From NCBI GenBank assembly GCA_947462335.1, contig OX381709.1:83080622-83144621 (forward strand): a DNA stretch of 64,000 nt. Direction: 5' to 3'. Positions 1-10,547 of the stretch are shown here, piece by piece. Source of the DNA: Harmothoe impar. Lineage: Eukaryota; Annelida; Polychaeta; Phyllodocida; Polynoidae. Every line of letters starts with the position of its first letter. Position 1 is the stretch's first letter. A program made the position numbers and the translations under genes. The notes beneath the pieces were generated by a model. It searched no databases, was not told where the DNA came from, and saw nothing but the letters and a program-made list of their open reading frames with translations.

Positions 1-720
1 TGCATAGGAAATAAATAATTTAGTAGATATAATTATACAACCTGGGACATAGATATACGTCACTGACACTATGAGATATGGAACATTTATATTCATTGTG
101 TAAATGGAAAAAATATCATAACTTCGATAATTGACATTTCTTCACTGAATCCATTATCATGATCATATTAAGTAGCCAATAAGTAGAGGAGTAATATTAG
201 GACTGTGTTTGGTCCACAAATCAAGTACTCTAGAGGTGGTTATATACAGATACAGAGGCTCCTGGTTGTCAAATCCTGTCACGTCTAGGTTCACATACAT
301 CTATAGTTAAATACTCAGAGGAGCTGAAACTGTCTAGTCCTCTTGGCGTGATGAGCAGTGTTTTATCTATAGGTGCTAGATCATCCCAGAGGCCCTGTAA
401 CTAAGGTGAATCTGGTTTGGCTTTGCTTTCTGCGCGCTGCATCTTCATTTTCCAGAGCCTCCCTGGGAGCTATTAAGCCTGTCTGAAGGCAGCAATAAAA
501 TTATGTGTCTTGGGTAATCTAAGCTGGCCTAACATACCAGACCTGACCCTTAGTTGTTTTCAGATCCATCACTGGTCTGTAGAATTACTTCCTGACAGAC
601 TTGTATATCGGGACGGTAAATCTGATTTAGTTTGACCTTCTTCCCAGGCATCTGTCAGTGTATTCCTCCTTCTCCAACATCCTCCCACATGTTATCCTCA
701 CATTTCCAAAACCTCGACTC
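1..720. repeat. Low-copy duplicated non-coding block (partner at about 42000-43570)
   Basis: No gene is visible here. The stretch resembles about 42000-42590 and again 42880-43570: shared runs include the GAATAAATAATT region near position 10, CACTATGAGATATG near 67, and GAGGAGCTGAAACTGTCTAG near 319. Similarity is patchy with many indels. It is the left end of the first of several paralogous units in the window. Confidence 0.6.
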
Positions 721-1095
721 ATGTTTGATGATTGATTGAATTTCCTTTATTTATACTGAATAAAGATAGGTCAAAGACCTGTATTCTTCTAGATCCAGTC
801 GATTGAACAGAATCAGACTGTGTACAATAAGACAGGTATGTAGAAAGAGAAAAATATATAGGAGGCATAGGCTTAGAGCCATGACTTAGTATAATAGTGC
901 TAGATGTTAGTATATGCATCATTGTGGAGGTGGTGATGTTATTACCACATGGAGGATGTTATTTCCATTTGTTGGGACAGATGGTAATGTCCGAGTTAAA
1001 TGATGGTCAGTCATTCAACTGTAGTCATATGGTCAATTAAGGTTTCTGGTAAAAACATAAACACTCAAGAGTCCAGATTATATTGAACATATAAT

Positions 1096-1375
1096 CTAAA
1101 CATAAGTGTCAATCAAGTCCCTATGGGTTTTCCTGTTCCAGGAGGTAAATTTGGGGCTCTCTCTCACAGATCTTTCTTCCACAGTAAGGGCATTCCATGC
1201 CCCTGCCAGTCTATACCTCAGAGAACGAACATATGCAGGATTTTTTGCTCTTTTCTGGAGGAGTAACCTCTGGTCCCTTCTTCTAGTGGCCACATTAATT
1301 ATATGTAGTTCTTCAGGAATTAATGATTTTGAAAAGGCTAGATCCAATATGTGCATACGTCTTCTATCCTTAAGT
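1096..1375 (-). pseudogene. ORF2 C-terminal tail, separated from its endonuclease part by an internal deletion
   Basis: The frame reads KLKDRRR-MHILDLAFSKSL, then a basic stretch (ATRRRDQRLLLQKRAKN) and an ending around AGAWNALTVEERSVRES. Equivalent tails in retrotransposons B and C carry RRAHLMNYMYSRSRNQ or RRIYHAQIYGFKKSRK followed by WNDL. This is therefore the extreme C-terminus of the reverse-transcriptase protein. The frame stops at a TAG at 1096-1098. Upstream it joins the PISILPL motif directly through an in-frame stop near 1376, so roughly 390 residues of RT, including the catalytic motifs, are missing. Confidence 0.75.
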
Positions 1376-2985
1376 TTATTTAATTTGGAGAGGCAATATG
1401 GAGATCGGTCTTAAATTATTAACATCAGACCTGTCCCCTCCCTTAGGTAGGGGGGTCACAATAGCTTCTTTCCAGGCATGTGGGAAGACTGAAGTTCTTA
1501 TGACTAGGTTTATTAGGTGGAGGAGATGGTATGGTAGAGTAATAAAAGTGTCTTTAAATATAAGAGAAGAAATATTTGGAATACCAGAAGATTTATGTAC
1601 GTTAATTTTCCTTACTAATTTGATTGCTAGTTCCACTTCACATTCCTGAAAGCTAAATTGTGGTGGAAGAGGTGGAATATTACTATGATAGGGTAGAGTT
1701 AAATTTTGTGCCAAGCGATCTCCTATTGTTGCAAAATATTTATTTATAAAGTTAGCAGTTTCTTCAGATCTGATATGTGTATTATTGCTTTTGTCTTGCA
1801 GGGAGTAGACTGGCGATCTATTCTGTGGGTTCATTAAGTTATTAATAGATTTCCAATATTCTTTTGGTTTATTATGAAATTTTACCAATTGTTGCTTATT
1901 AAATCTGTTACGTGCAAGTCTTTTTTCTTCATTGGCCAGATTTCTCAAAAATATTGCGATGTTATGATCATCATCATTTTGTGTACGTCTATATTTCTTC
2001 ATAGCATCATCCCTATCCCTAAAGAGTGTTAGTAAATCATTAGTAACCCATTCTTTCTTTTTCTGTGTGCATTTAAAAGTCTTGATGGGGCAGGTGAAAT
2101 CGAGTAGAAAATGGATCTTGTCCAATAAAATATTCCATGCAATATTAGGGTCAGGCGCATCCCAGAATGTATTCCAATTGATATTTTTGAGCCCAGTTGT
2201 ATAATTATCAGGAATATAATTCTTATAGGAGCGTCCTGTGAATGTGATTGGTGTTTTGATCTCAGGGGTGAAATTCCTTGTTACAAATATTGGATAGTGG
2301 TCTGTAACAGTGATGTGTGAGACACCTGAATAGGCAACTTGAGACGAGTTGGTTAATATTAGGTCAATTAAGGTATTTTCTCCCAGTGGATTTTTGTGTG
2401 TAAATTGTTTGATTAATTGGTTTAGTGCAAAAGTAGTCATAAAGTTTTTTAATCTATCATGATCTCCATATTTTTTCTTAACATTAATATTAAAATCGCC
2501 TAGCATAAAGATCTCTTTGCCTGGGGTTCTAGTTAGGGTTGTTAGTAATATGGTTAGTTTAGTGAAAAAGATATCGATATTGCCATCGGGAGGCCTGTAA
2601 ATATTGAACAAGTGAATAGTCTTGCCATTGCCCTTATTCAGGATTATATATTGGACTTCCATATCAATATTGCAAATATTTTTTTTTTATCTCTTTGTTC
2701 AACATAGGAGACATCATTTGCTATATATGTAACTACACCACCCCCACATGTCTTTGCTCCTGGTAGAGTAAGATCCCTATCCAGCCTGCAAAAGTTATAC
2801 CCTTCTAATACGAATGTATCGTCTTTATGCATGTTCGTTAACCAACTCTCAGTGAGGCCAATGCAATCGGCCTGGGAATTTTCAAACATTATTCTGGCAT
2901 CATCGATTTTACCTGGTAATGTGCGTATATTATAGTTAACTAGATGTAAACCTCTCTGCCTATCAAAATTAAGGTCATGGGACAT
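1376..2985 (-). pseudogene. ORF2 of retrotransposon A: APE-type endonuclease plus N-terminal RT part, frameshifted
   Basis: The first 113 residues (2985-2644) start MSHDLNF and carry endonuclease motifs NYNIRTL and LTESWL plus a glycine-rich GGGVV strand. A single frameshift at a T/A homopolymer near 2679-2690 moves the frame to the 2662-1376 segment. That segment continues with FNIYRPPDGN, MLGDFNINV and VTDHYPIF, the remaining AP-endonuclease signature, then a long linker with KEYWKSINNLMNP and NVHKSSGIPNISS, ending in VTPLPKGGDRSDVNNLRPIS. This order is standard for CR1/L2/jockey-clade ORF2 proteins, which nick target DNA and prime reverse transcription from the nick. The F.D..KAFD and YADD polymerase boxes are absent, so only the endonuclease half could ever be made. 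Confidence 0.85.
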
Positions 2986-4264
2986 TAAAAGTGTGTCTAA
3001 AATTCCTAAGAGAGAGCATACCCCCCTGTTTCAAGAACATGTTTGACCAGAAACCTTCATATAAGTACATATTTGTTTCCAAGATGTAAAGTATAGCGCT
3101 TTTGCAAGGGCATGTGCAATAAAATGCTACCCGAGCAGCTATTTCCAGTAAGTATATCATTAGAGTAGAGTGAAGTGAGCCTAGTGACTCTGTGTATATG
3201 ATACCAGTAATAAGCTTGTAGCGGTATTGGCATGTTGTTAAATTATTAGTAGAGAGTAGGGTTAGTAAATAATGTGTTGCACCCTCCAGGTGACCATGGC
3301 AGCGACCCTTCGGGATTACACAGTAGAGACCAGTATTGAAGCAGTTCGTTGGTGATTCCTTATGGTCTGTTAGTGTGTTAAGGTACATGTAAATATACAT
3401 ATTTATAACTTAACTGACACAAGATAATATTCAGGTTAATTTATAAACTTGGACTGCATTAGTACGTGGACATGAATCACAGATAAGCAAGTGGTCTACT
3501 AGGTATCGTGCAATTAGGGTCCTATGAAATATGATACTTTTAGCTTCAAAATTGGCTGCTAACGACTAACGCGCCCTGCACTGTAGGTTGTTACCAGCTG
3601 GAGGGGGGGGGGGGGAAGAAAAAGGGGGGGGGGATTGAGTGGGGGGTAAGGACATGGACAATTCGGTTTGGGCTAGTTGATAGGCGCGCCCTGCACTGCC
3701 AGTCTCGTATCCCGGGTAGGACAATTTTGAAGTAAATTTTAATTAGTGTAGGGGGGGGGGCAAGACCTAGTAGAGCCAAGACAAATGCCTCGAATTATCT
3801 GGGGAATAATTTCTTACTAAGGAGTTAATTAGAGGGTGGGCGGTGCATACTACCTATCCTCTAGAGTTGGTAATGAGCAGTTTGTAGTATGGACGACCAT
3901 CTCATCACTGGTCATCATCATCATCATCATCATCGTCATCATCATCATCACCATCATCATCATCACCACCATCATAGTCTTCAGGCCGACATCTGAGGCA
4001 CACGTAATATCTCCTCCTAACCAGCGCAGGTGCGCCGAGCATTTTCACAAATTTAGCACTCAGGAGGCTTTTCACACGTGTGGCCTGAACCCATGGTCGG
4101 GGGGGCATATTACTACTGCTCATCCTGGAGAGCTGGCTGAGGCGGAGGATAGAGTAACGTAATCCAGGTTTCATGCCAAGAGATCACTAACGCCGGGTGT
4201 GCCATCACAGTTTTAGCACTCAGGAAGCTTTTCACCCGTGTGGCCTGAACACGCATTAGTTGGT
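2986..4264 (-). other. Spacer of retrotransposon A between the SGNH ORF and ORF2
   Basis: No recognisable coding domain. It contains poly-G runs (3601-3632 and 3750-3759), a CAT microsatellite (3914-3975), a short direct duplication (GCACTCAGGAGGCTTTTCAC near 4059 and a close copy near 4216), and two copies of the GCGCGCCCTGCACTG motif (near 3570 and 3686) that recurs in the spacer at 5160-5695. Open frames here encode only low-complexity or shadow peptides. Confidence 0.5.
3914..3975. repeat. CAT/ATC trinucleotide microsatellite
   Basis: About 20 near-perfect CAT/CAC triplets with occasional CGT. It reads as poly-Asp on the minus strand and poly-Ile on the plus strand, but lies outside any recognised domain, so it is taken as non-coding. 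Confidence 0.9.
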
Positions 4265-4936
4265 CTATATTACTCCAGCATTATGCAGTATGTCATAATT
4301 CCTTTCAAGGCATTTAACGTATAGCAGGGCCCATTCAGTAGTAGTGGTAGTAGTCGGATGTAGTCCATCTGGTGAGAACTTCTTATATTTGTGGGTATAT
4401 TTACCCTTGTTCCCACAGTGAATAGAGGTAGCTAGTTGAGGGCCATAGTATAGCGTTTCTCTGTTCATTTCCATGAGGACCTGATTGATGAGGAGGACTC
4501 CCTCGTTCATGACCTTTTGTTGTAATGGATATTGCTCAGTTGTCTCATGGTTATACATCTGCATCTTCATACCCAAGAGGGGTGCATAGGCCATCCTTTG
4601 CCCTGCGTCTTGTACAGTTTTTTTCAACTGGGTGTATAGAGACGTAAGGTGCTCAACAAGACAGCCGACCTCCGGCCATTTAGGTGTCACCTTCCAGTGT
4701 GGGTCCAGCCTATGAAGTGTCGTGAGGTTATTAGCACCTATCATTACAATCATTAGGTGATAATTATTATGCTGGAGGTGTTGTTTTAGTTCAACAGTCA
4801 GTGACTCTATTGTGGCTCCAGGGATGGTGAGCTCGTGCAAGTCCATATAGTCAGTCCCTTTCTCCTCTAGTGCTAGATTGATAGCCTCCAGCAAGCCTCT
4901 CCCCCTACTATCCGCGGCCAGTAACACCCTGAACAT
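4265..4936 (-). CDS. SGNH/GDSL-type hydrolase ORF of retrotransposon A
   Basis: The start is the ATG at 4936-4934 (A at -3). The frame is open further upstream to 5191 but that part is low-complexity Pro/Thr sequence made by the G-rich repeats, so it is left out. The 223-residue product has SGNH blocks in order: LLAADSRGRG with the likely nucleophile Ser10; IPGATIES with oxyanion Gly40; VMIGANNLT with Asn70; and SPDGLHP with the Asp190/His193 pair near the end. SGNH hydrolases are esterases or lipases. Esterase domains are known in ORF1 proteins of CR1 and L2 elements (for example zebrafish L2), where they assist retrotransposition. Here the domain is a separate ORF between ORF1 and ORF2. All catalytic positions look intact. 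Substrate is unknown. Confidence 0.8.
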   Translation of the reverse strand: MFRVLLAADSRGRGLLEAINLALEEKGTDYMDLHELTIPGATIESLTVELKQHLQHNNYHLMIVMIGANNLTTLHRLDPHWKVTPKWPEVGCLVEHLTSLYTQLKKTVQDAGQRMAYAPLLGMKMQMYNHETTEQYPLQQKVMNEGVLLINQVLMEMNRETLYYGPQLATSIHCGNKGKYTHKYKKFSPDGLHPTTTTTTEWALLYVKCLERNYDILHNAGVI

Positions 4937-4944
4937 TTTAAATA

Positions 4945-5770
4945 AATAAAGTGACCTGTGAGTAAAATTTGTAATAGGATATCGTGGAATATACCTGAGT
5001 AGACGTGTACGTGTGTACGTGTGTTTGAGTGTGTCTGCTAGTGGTGGTGTCGGTTGTCGGTCTGTTAGTGTATGTGGGTAGGTGACGGTGTGTGTGGGTA
5101 GGCCTCGGGGGGGGGGGGGGGGGTGCCAGGGTGTATCAGTGTGTAAGATGGTGTAGGTAAGGCGCGCCCTGCACTGCCCGTCCATTCCCATAATTATGTT
5201 GTGTGCTAGTGTGGGGGAGGGGTGGTTGAAGTCTCTATTCGGTGTGGGATATGTACTGGTGTGTAGAGTAAAGGGTGGGTAATTATGTTGTGTACTAGCG
5301 TATAGACCAGTGTGTATGTGAGTAGGGGCGGAGGGTTAGTATATCTCTAGCAGTGGTGTAAGTACATGGTGACGGTGTGTGTGGGTAGGCCTCGGGGGGG
5401 GGGGGGTGCCAGGGTGTATCAGTGTGTGAGATGGTGTAGGTAAGGCGCGCCCTGCACTGCCCGTCCATTCCCATAATTATGTTGTGTGCTAGTGTGGGGG
5501 GAGGGGTGGTTGAAGTCTCTATTCGGTGTGGGATATGTACTGGTGTGTAGAGTAAAGGGTGGGTAATTATGTTGTGTACTAGCGTATAGGCCAGTGTGTA
5601 TGTGAGTAGGGGCGGAGGGTTACTATATCTCGAGCAGTGGTGTAAGTACATGGTGGTGTTAGTTTGATTGATTGATTAGGCGCGCCCTGCACTGCCTGTC
5701 CGGGCGGGTGTTGTATAATATACAGTGTGTCACTAGCCAGCGGGCAGGGGGGGGGGGGGGGGGAATCTGA
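4945..5770 (-). repeat. G-rich tandem duplication between ORF1 and the SGNH ORF
   Basis: Two long units of about 285 bp lie near 5060-5345 and 5346-5655. Each contains a poly-G tract (5108-5123; 5395-5407), GTGCCAGGGTGTATCAGTGT, the motif GGCGCGCCCTGCACTGCC, and GGTTGAAGTCTCTATTCGGT. A further motif copy is at 5679, followed by another poly-G tract at 5746-5763. Translated frames are Pro/His/Thr-rich and repetitive, so the block is taken as an untranslated spacer. Confidence 0.8.
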
Positions 5771-5799
5771 ATAGACTTGTCTCAGTCCAATGTATTATT

Positions 5800-7107
5800 C
5801 TATGTTTTCTTTTCAGCAGCCAGCCTTGCTTCACATCTTCTGAAAAGGGCCCTAATTTCCTCTAGTGATTTGCCACACCTATTTTGTCCCTTTGGTGTGC
5901 AATTCTTTTGTCCATCTTGGAGGATGAATCCTGTCGCCCAAACTAGGTCTCTAGTTCCTTCGTATAATGGCAGCTGTTTTGTGGCCATTAATTGAGTGAG
6001 GAGGGTGGGATTCTGCCTAAACTTTAGAAGCTGTAGTTTCTTGATCAGTTTGAAACGGCCGGTTTCGAACCATTCCTTGTTCCTTGGCAGTTTCCGGAGA
6101 AGTTTCTTGACCTCATATGGGTCTGGTTCACGCAAAGCCTGAGCGGCTAACCCAGGCGCACCACATTCAAGGGCTGACTGGTGGACATAGCCCTGCTCCA
6201 CCGAGGCATAGTGATAGATACCCCACTTGATATGGCTGGGGTACATATTGGATAAGAAGCTGTGCTTCGATTGGAACACTATTCCATTATCATAGGTGAG
6301 GGTTTTTGCTGATGCAAGGGATAATTCCTCAGGAAGCAACTCCAGATTGTCCCACACGTACACTGTTCCCTCTATGATAACTGAACGGCCCTTGAGTTCT
6401 ACTCTTTTTCCTAGGCTCTTTGCGTGTTGGGCCACGATTCTTAGGTCACGTACCCTATCCTGTTCAGTTTTGGTAAGGTCGTCGCCAATAGAGACTTTCC
6501 AGTTAGGCATGGTTCTCAATTTCTTAACATTGGAGTATACTGCTCCTTTTGACCTCCCCTCCTTAAACTGAACCATTATGGGTCTAGTTTTGTTCGCCTC
6601 GTACTTGCCCAGTCTGAAGATACCATGGCAGTCTGCAGAGGATAATCCTGTTCCTAAGTCACTCAGTAGATTGTCTATCACTTGGTGAGGGTTTGGATGG
6701 TCTTGTTCGGATAGGCCCCTGAAGATCATATTGTTCTTCCTGGTGGAGCTATCTAGTTTTTCTCTTTGGGTGGTCAGGTCATCAATTATAGATCCCTGAA
6801 TAGCTACCTTTATCTCAAGACTTCCTACTTGTTTCTCAAGTTCTGCAATTCTTTGCCTTTGGGAGGTTACTGTGTCCGTCAGTTTCTTAATTTGCTTGTT
6901 ATTAGATGTGATCTGTGTAGCATTTTGGGCAATGGTGTTATTGAGCATGAGCAGCTTGCGCATGAACTTTTTTTCGAGTTCTTCTAAGGAGGAGACAGGG
7001 GGGTCACCCTCAGGACCAGTGGTACTGCTGTCATTACCATCATCATCATTATCATCGCCTTCTTCCTTACTATCATCATCTCCATTCAGCGTCTGATCCA
7101 CGTCAAC

Positions 7108-7147
<40 letters not shown>

Positions 7148-7704
7148 GCATCAGCATCATCTTTCCCATCATCATCATCATCCCTTTCATCAATACCGAG
7201 GTCCCCTTCAGCCACCTTGATGCCATTCACGGCCTCATCCCTGCTGTTATCATTTTCGTCAGATCGGGCACTCGCGAGGTTTCTCTCCGGTGTGGAGGGT
7301 GGCAAGTCTAGTCCTACCTGGGGCTGGACAGCGGTTAGCTCCAGAATTAGTGCACTTACGTCGTCAAGCGGTTTGGCAGGTGAAGTTATGAGATCCTCAT
7401 TAAACAGAGAAATATCTGAGCCAGCTAGGGGGGTACCTTCCAGATTTAATTTCTTCTTACCATGTTTTTTCTTTGGTTGTTTAGTCTTGGCGGATTTAGG
7501 GGTGGATGCGTCTTGGGTGGATACCGACTGAGTGGATGCCGGTCCAGGTGCATTGTTGTCGGTTCTAGCTCCCTTTGGAGCCTGCTGAGGCAGTGGGTGG
7601 GATTGCCCTGGGGGTATATCACCGGTGGTACCTCCATTGTCGCCCTCCTTGTCAGTGCGACTTCTGGTGTTCCTTTTATTTTCCTTTTTCGGAGCTTCAG
7701 CCAT
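5800..7704 (-). CDS. ORF1 protein of retrotransposon A with C-terminal NADAR domain
   Basis: The start is the ATG at 7704-7702 (A at -3, G at +4); the frame stays open 12 codons further to a GTG. The 634-residue product has, in order: a Lys-rich disordered N-terminus with KKKHGKKK; an acidic segment (about 175-224) with a long Asp run; a heptad-like coiled coil (about 240-320); an RRM-like region starting NNMIFRGLSEQDHPN with CHGIFRLGKYE; a second RNA-binding-type segment around VELKGRSVIIEGTVY; and a NADAR domain (about 472-622). NADAR landmarks: GIVFQSKHSFLSNMYP, SVEQGY (Glu503), PDPYEVKKLLRKL, W before FETGRFKLI, LLKFRQNPTLLTQLMATK, DLVWATGF (Trp589) and GQNRCGKSLEEIR. NADAR proteins (YbiA/DUF1768) act on ADP-ribose-linked substrates, including ADP-ribosylated guanine. 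The NxLG box is altered to NRCG, so activity is uncertain. Confidence 0.85.
7100..7185. repeat. CAT microsatellite inside ORF1 (poly-Asp codons)
   Basis: A nearly uninterrupted (CAT)n tract on the plus strand reads as GAT/Asp codons in ORF1 and encodes the acidic segment. Additional short CAT runs flank it at about 7036-7080 and 7168-7182. Length variation here would change the protein without shifting frame. Confidence 0.9.
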
Positions 7705-7889
7705 GCTAAATCCTTCCTCGGTTAGCCCATGTAGAATCACAACTCAATCACGGGTTGGATAATCCAAGGTAGTGTTCAATATGATGTAGCAATATGCCAG
7801 TAATCACGAAAATATGCAGAGTCGAAGTGGCGTGCGACCGTCTACTCATAGACCATGACTACCATCAATGCATGAGAATACTCAATATA

Positions 7890-10547
7890 CACCTACAGAG
7901 TCCATTCTAATCTGTTATTGCATATTGCCATCTCACCACTGTGTAGTTCAAATATCAGCGGGAAATAATAGAGGCATTGTCAGCTGCTTTATTAAGCCCA
8001 TAGTCTGCAATGGCCAAATAGGCTCTATTCAGTCAACTATTTTAACTTTATATATATTTTTGTGTCCCGATCAACTATATTGACTCACTCAGTCCCTCAG
8101 TATCCTTTCAAACATGCCTCGTGTAAAACTAAATGGATGCAAAGTATAATATAATGGAGAGTGTCAGTGGTGAGGTTACCTGTATATATGTCATTGTCTG
8201 CTCCATGTTAAGGCCCAGCTATGTTATACAACTCCATATCTAGTACTACTAATGGCATGGCCACTCCATTATTCAGGGAATAGATATAGAATCGCTGATA
8301 CAGATATATTAGTGTTAATGCGGAGGATGAAACATTCATAGAAACTGTGAACATAGAAATAGCAGATTTTACCAAAAACCATCCTAAATGGTGAAAATGC
8401 ACAATACAGTAGTTTTTACTGCCTGAAGCTAGAATCTACAATGGGTGCAGATCAGTCGGCTGTCAACTACAAACAGACCCTTAAATATGCAGTTTTAGCC
8501 CTGAAGCAGAGATTTCTATATGTTATATTTGATGATATGATGCAAGCACAATTGAAGCAACAGATCCCAAACATGAATCGTTCTTATCACTATGGACTCA
8601 GGGTTTTGATACTCTGCATCAATAGTGTAGACCCTTACAGCACTGATCTATACCATTTCAACTTCAGCAAAAAGAAGTGTAAAGGACCAGTATAGCTATA
8701 CCAGGCATGCCACAGACAAAGTCCCTGAGGTTATGCAAAACCAATCCCATTGGGCACATTGGATGTTTGCTCTCTGGTGAACTCAGCCAATAAACTGTGT
8801 GGTAGAGGAAAGAAAAACTGACCTGGTTGGGACACTAAGGGCCCTTAGACTCCACTCAGGGGGTTTCTCCCCACAATTGCAGAAACATAACTACTCGACT
8901 TGTGCTTTGTTTATTTATGATATTTGCTAGAATATGTCCTAAATTGTACCACAGTACTTTTAAGAATTATTTCTTTTGGCAATAGTTTGTGAGCAAACAT
9001 AACATCCCACAACTAGTCAACTCTCTATGGTAATTTGTGTCAGTTTCATCTTATGCAGGGTACATCAGACATTATATTGTCTCAAGCTAGTTCAACATAA
9101 AACTGTATTTTATGGCGGATAGGTGATATTGCCGCAGATCTTAGGGGTGTGCTACTCCTTTGCATTATGGACAGTAATTGTTCATTTCTATGACCATATA
9201 TATATATACCTTCAGTGTCTGAGTCCAGATACTGTAAGAGCCCCCAGAATAAGCCATAATGTTTCAAGTCCTATTGACTGGTAAGGGTGCCAACCTTTGA
9301 GAGCTTTTGAGAGGCGAGCAATACCATGGGAGATTTGATAGAATCACTTCTCTGTAGAATAATACAAGTTCATGGTATGAAGCAAATAGAAAATCTTCAT
9401 AACTGACAAAAATACTAAAGTTTAAGTTTGTACCAGAAATGAAAACCTCTCATCACTGTAGTGGCCTATGATGCAATGCTAGTACTCATTTATTGATAAA
9501 CCCCCTCATACAATCATCAATGATTAGTCCCCACCCTGTTCATATAGGCTCATATCAGTGGCATAATACACAGCAAACATGTGTCCATGTGTACCCTTAT
9601 AGAGTAGTGGACTTGGTGTGATTGTGCACATTCATTTACTATTCATGAGCCATGTGTGAGGCATATGGTCTTGTATAGATTCAGATGAATAGCTCTACCC
9701 TGAAGTGCAGATAGGTTAATATATGAACACAAGAAGAACACACCTGTCTGCAGATAAAAGGATGATCAATAGGCTAAGATAAAAGGACTGATATCCATTT
9801 TTTACTCTACAATAGTGCACATCTGTGTTTGCAGCCCTCAGCGTAACACTTTTCTATGACTTTGGCCATTATTATGTACCAGTTCTATATACAGTACCGT
9901 AAGAGTAACAAATACACAGTTTTATCAGACGGGTTCATGGATGGTGTATAATTAGCAGTTCCCACAGGGTAAGGCTGAGAATTCACCATTGAGATATGAC
10001 TTTGATGAAAGGAAATTGGTTACAGAAGAAGTGGATTTATCACTGTCGGGATGATAATTTAATTTGATTAGACAGTGGAAAGGGTAAAGACAGAAAAAAT
10101 TCAATACCACTATTTTATTCTTTTTGCTTCATTTTTCCAGGGAGGCTATCTTTATAGCCTCCCTGATTTTTCTAATTGCTAAGCAATGATAAAAGTCCTC
10201 CCCCATTGAGCCCCATTAGATACTAAGGATATCCACTTGTGTGAGAGGTACAGTTGCTGCCTGTGCTATACCACAGGTGCTGTAAAAACGAATTACCTGT
10301 ACTCCCTTAATGGGTCATGATCCCCGGCTAATACCACGCTCCTTATTCACCCGTCACAGAGGTAGTTAGGGTCAGCCATGCTACTGGTGAAACTACAACA
10401 TATTTATTCTAACCCTAGACCCGGGGGTAATGTCCCTGGACACACGTTATACAGGAACAGCCTAATTCTGGTTCCCCCAGGTGTGTCAGGGGTTCTATAA
10501 AGCTCTCGGCCAACGGTTGGGGATATGTCCCCTACCAGGCTCAACTA
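7890..10547. repeat. Duplicated non-coding locus, unit 1 (partner about 45240-48535)
   Basis: No supported gene. Collinear with 45240-48535 through matches such as TTATTGCATATTGCCATCTC (7916/45250), GGGTGCAGATCAGTCGGCTG (8442/45844), the TGTGTACCCTTATAGAG region (9590/47084) and the CTTATCTAACCC-like stretch near 10400. Similarity is interrupted by many indels, and frames shared by both copies are broken by them, so the conserved patches look like drifted non-coding DNA. Confidence 0.6.

Larger units (their letters stand above)
725..7880 (-). mobile_element. Non-LTR retrotransposon A (CR1/L2-like) with NADAR ORF1, SGNH ORF and deleted ORF2
   Basis: Read on the minus strand the order is ORF1 (7704-5800), a G-rich tandem-repeat spacer, an SGNH-hydrolase ORF (4936-4265), a spacer with CAT and poly-G tracts, then an endonuclease/RT ORF2 (2985-1096). 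The right limit is placed near 7880 because the paralogous locus (about 45240 onward) realigns at about 7890. The left limit near 725 is a guess, based on an AT-rich stretch with GATT repeats. One shared insertion is inferred from common orientation and canonical ORF order; two adjacent insertions cannot be excluded. ORF2 lacks its RT core, so the copy cannot move by itself. Confidence 0.75.

Noticed and set aside
3836..4174. Frames with poly-Ile or poly-Asp tracts on both strands
   Set aside because: Produced by the CAT microsatellite; no domain on either side.
4937..5651. N-terminal extension of the SGNH ORF and the separate 118-codon frame
   Set aside because: Both are Pro/His/Thr-rich translations of the G-rich tandem duplication; the ATG at 4936 directly before the SGNH fold is the better start.
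5800..7704. Viral origin of the NADAR domain
   Set aside because: The neighbouring features are typical non-LTR retrotransposon ORFs; no capsid, envelope or other viral gene is present.
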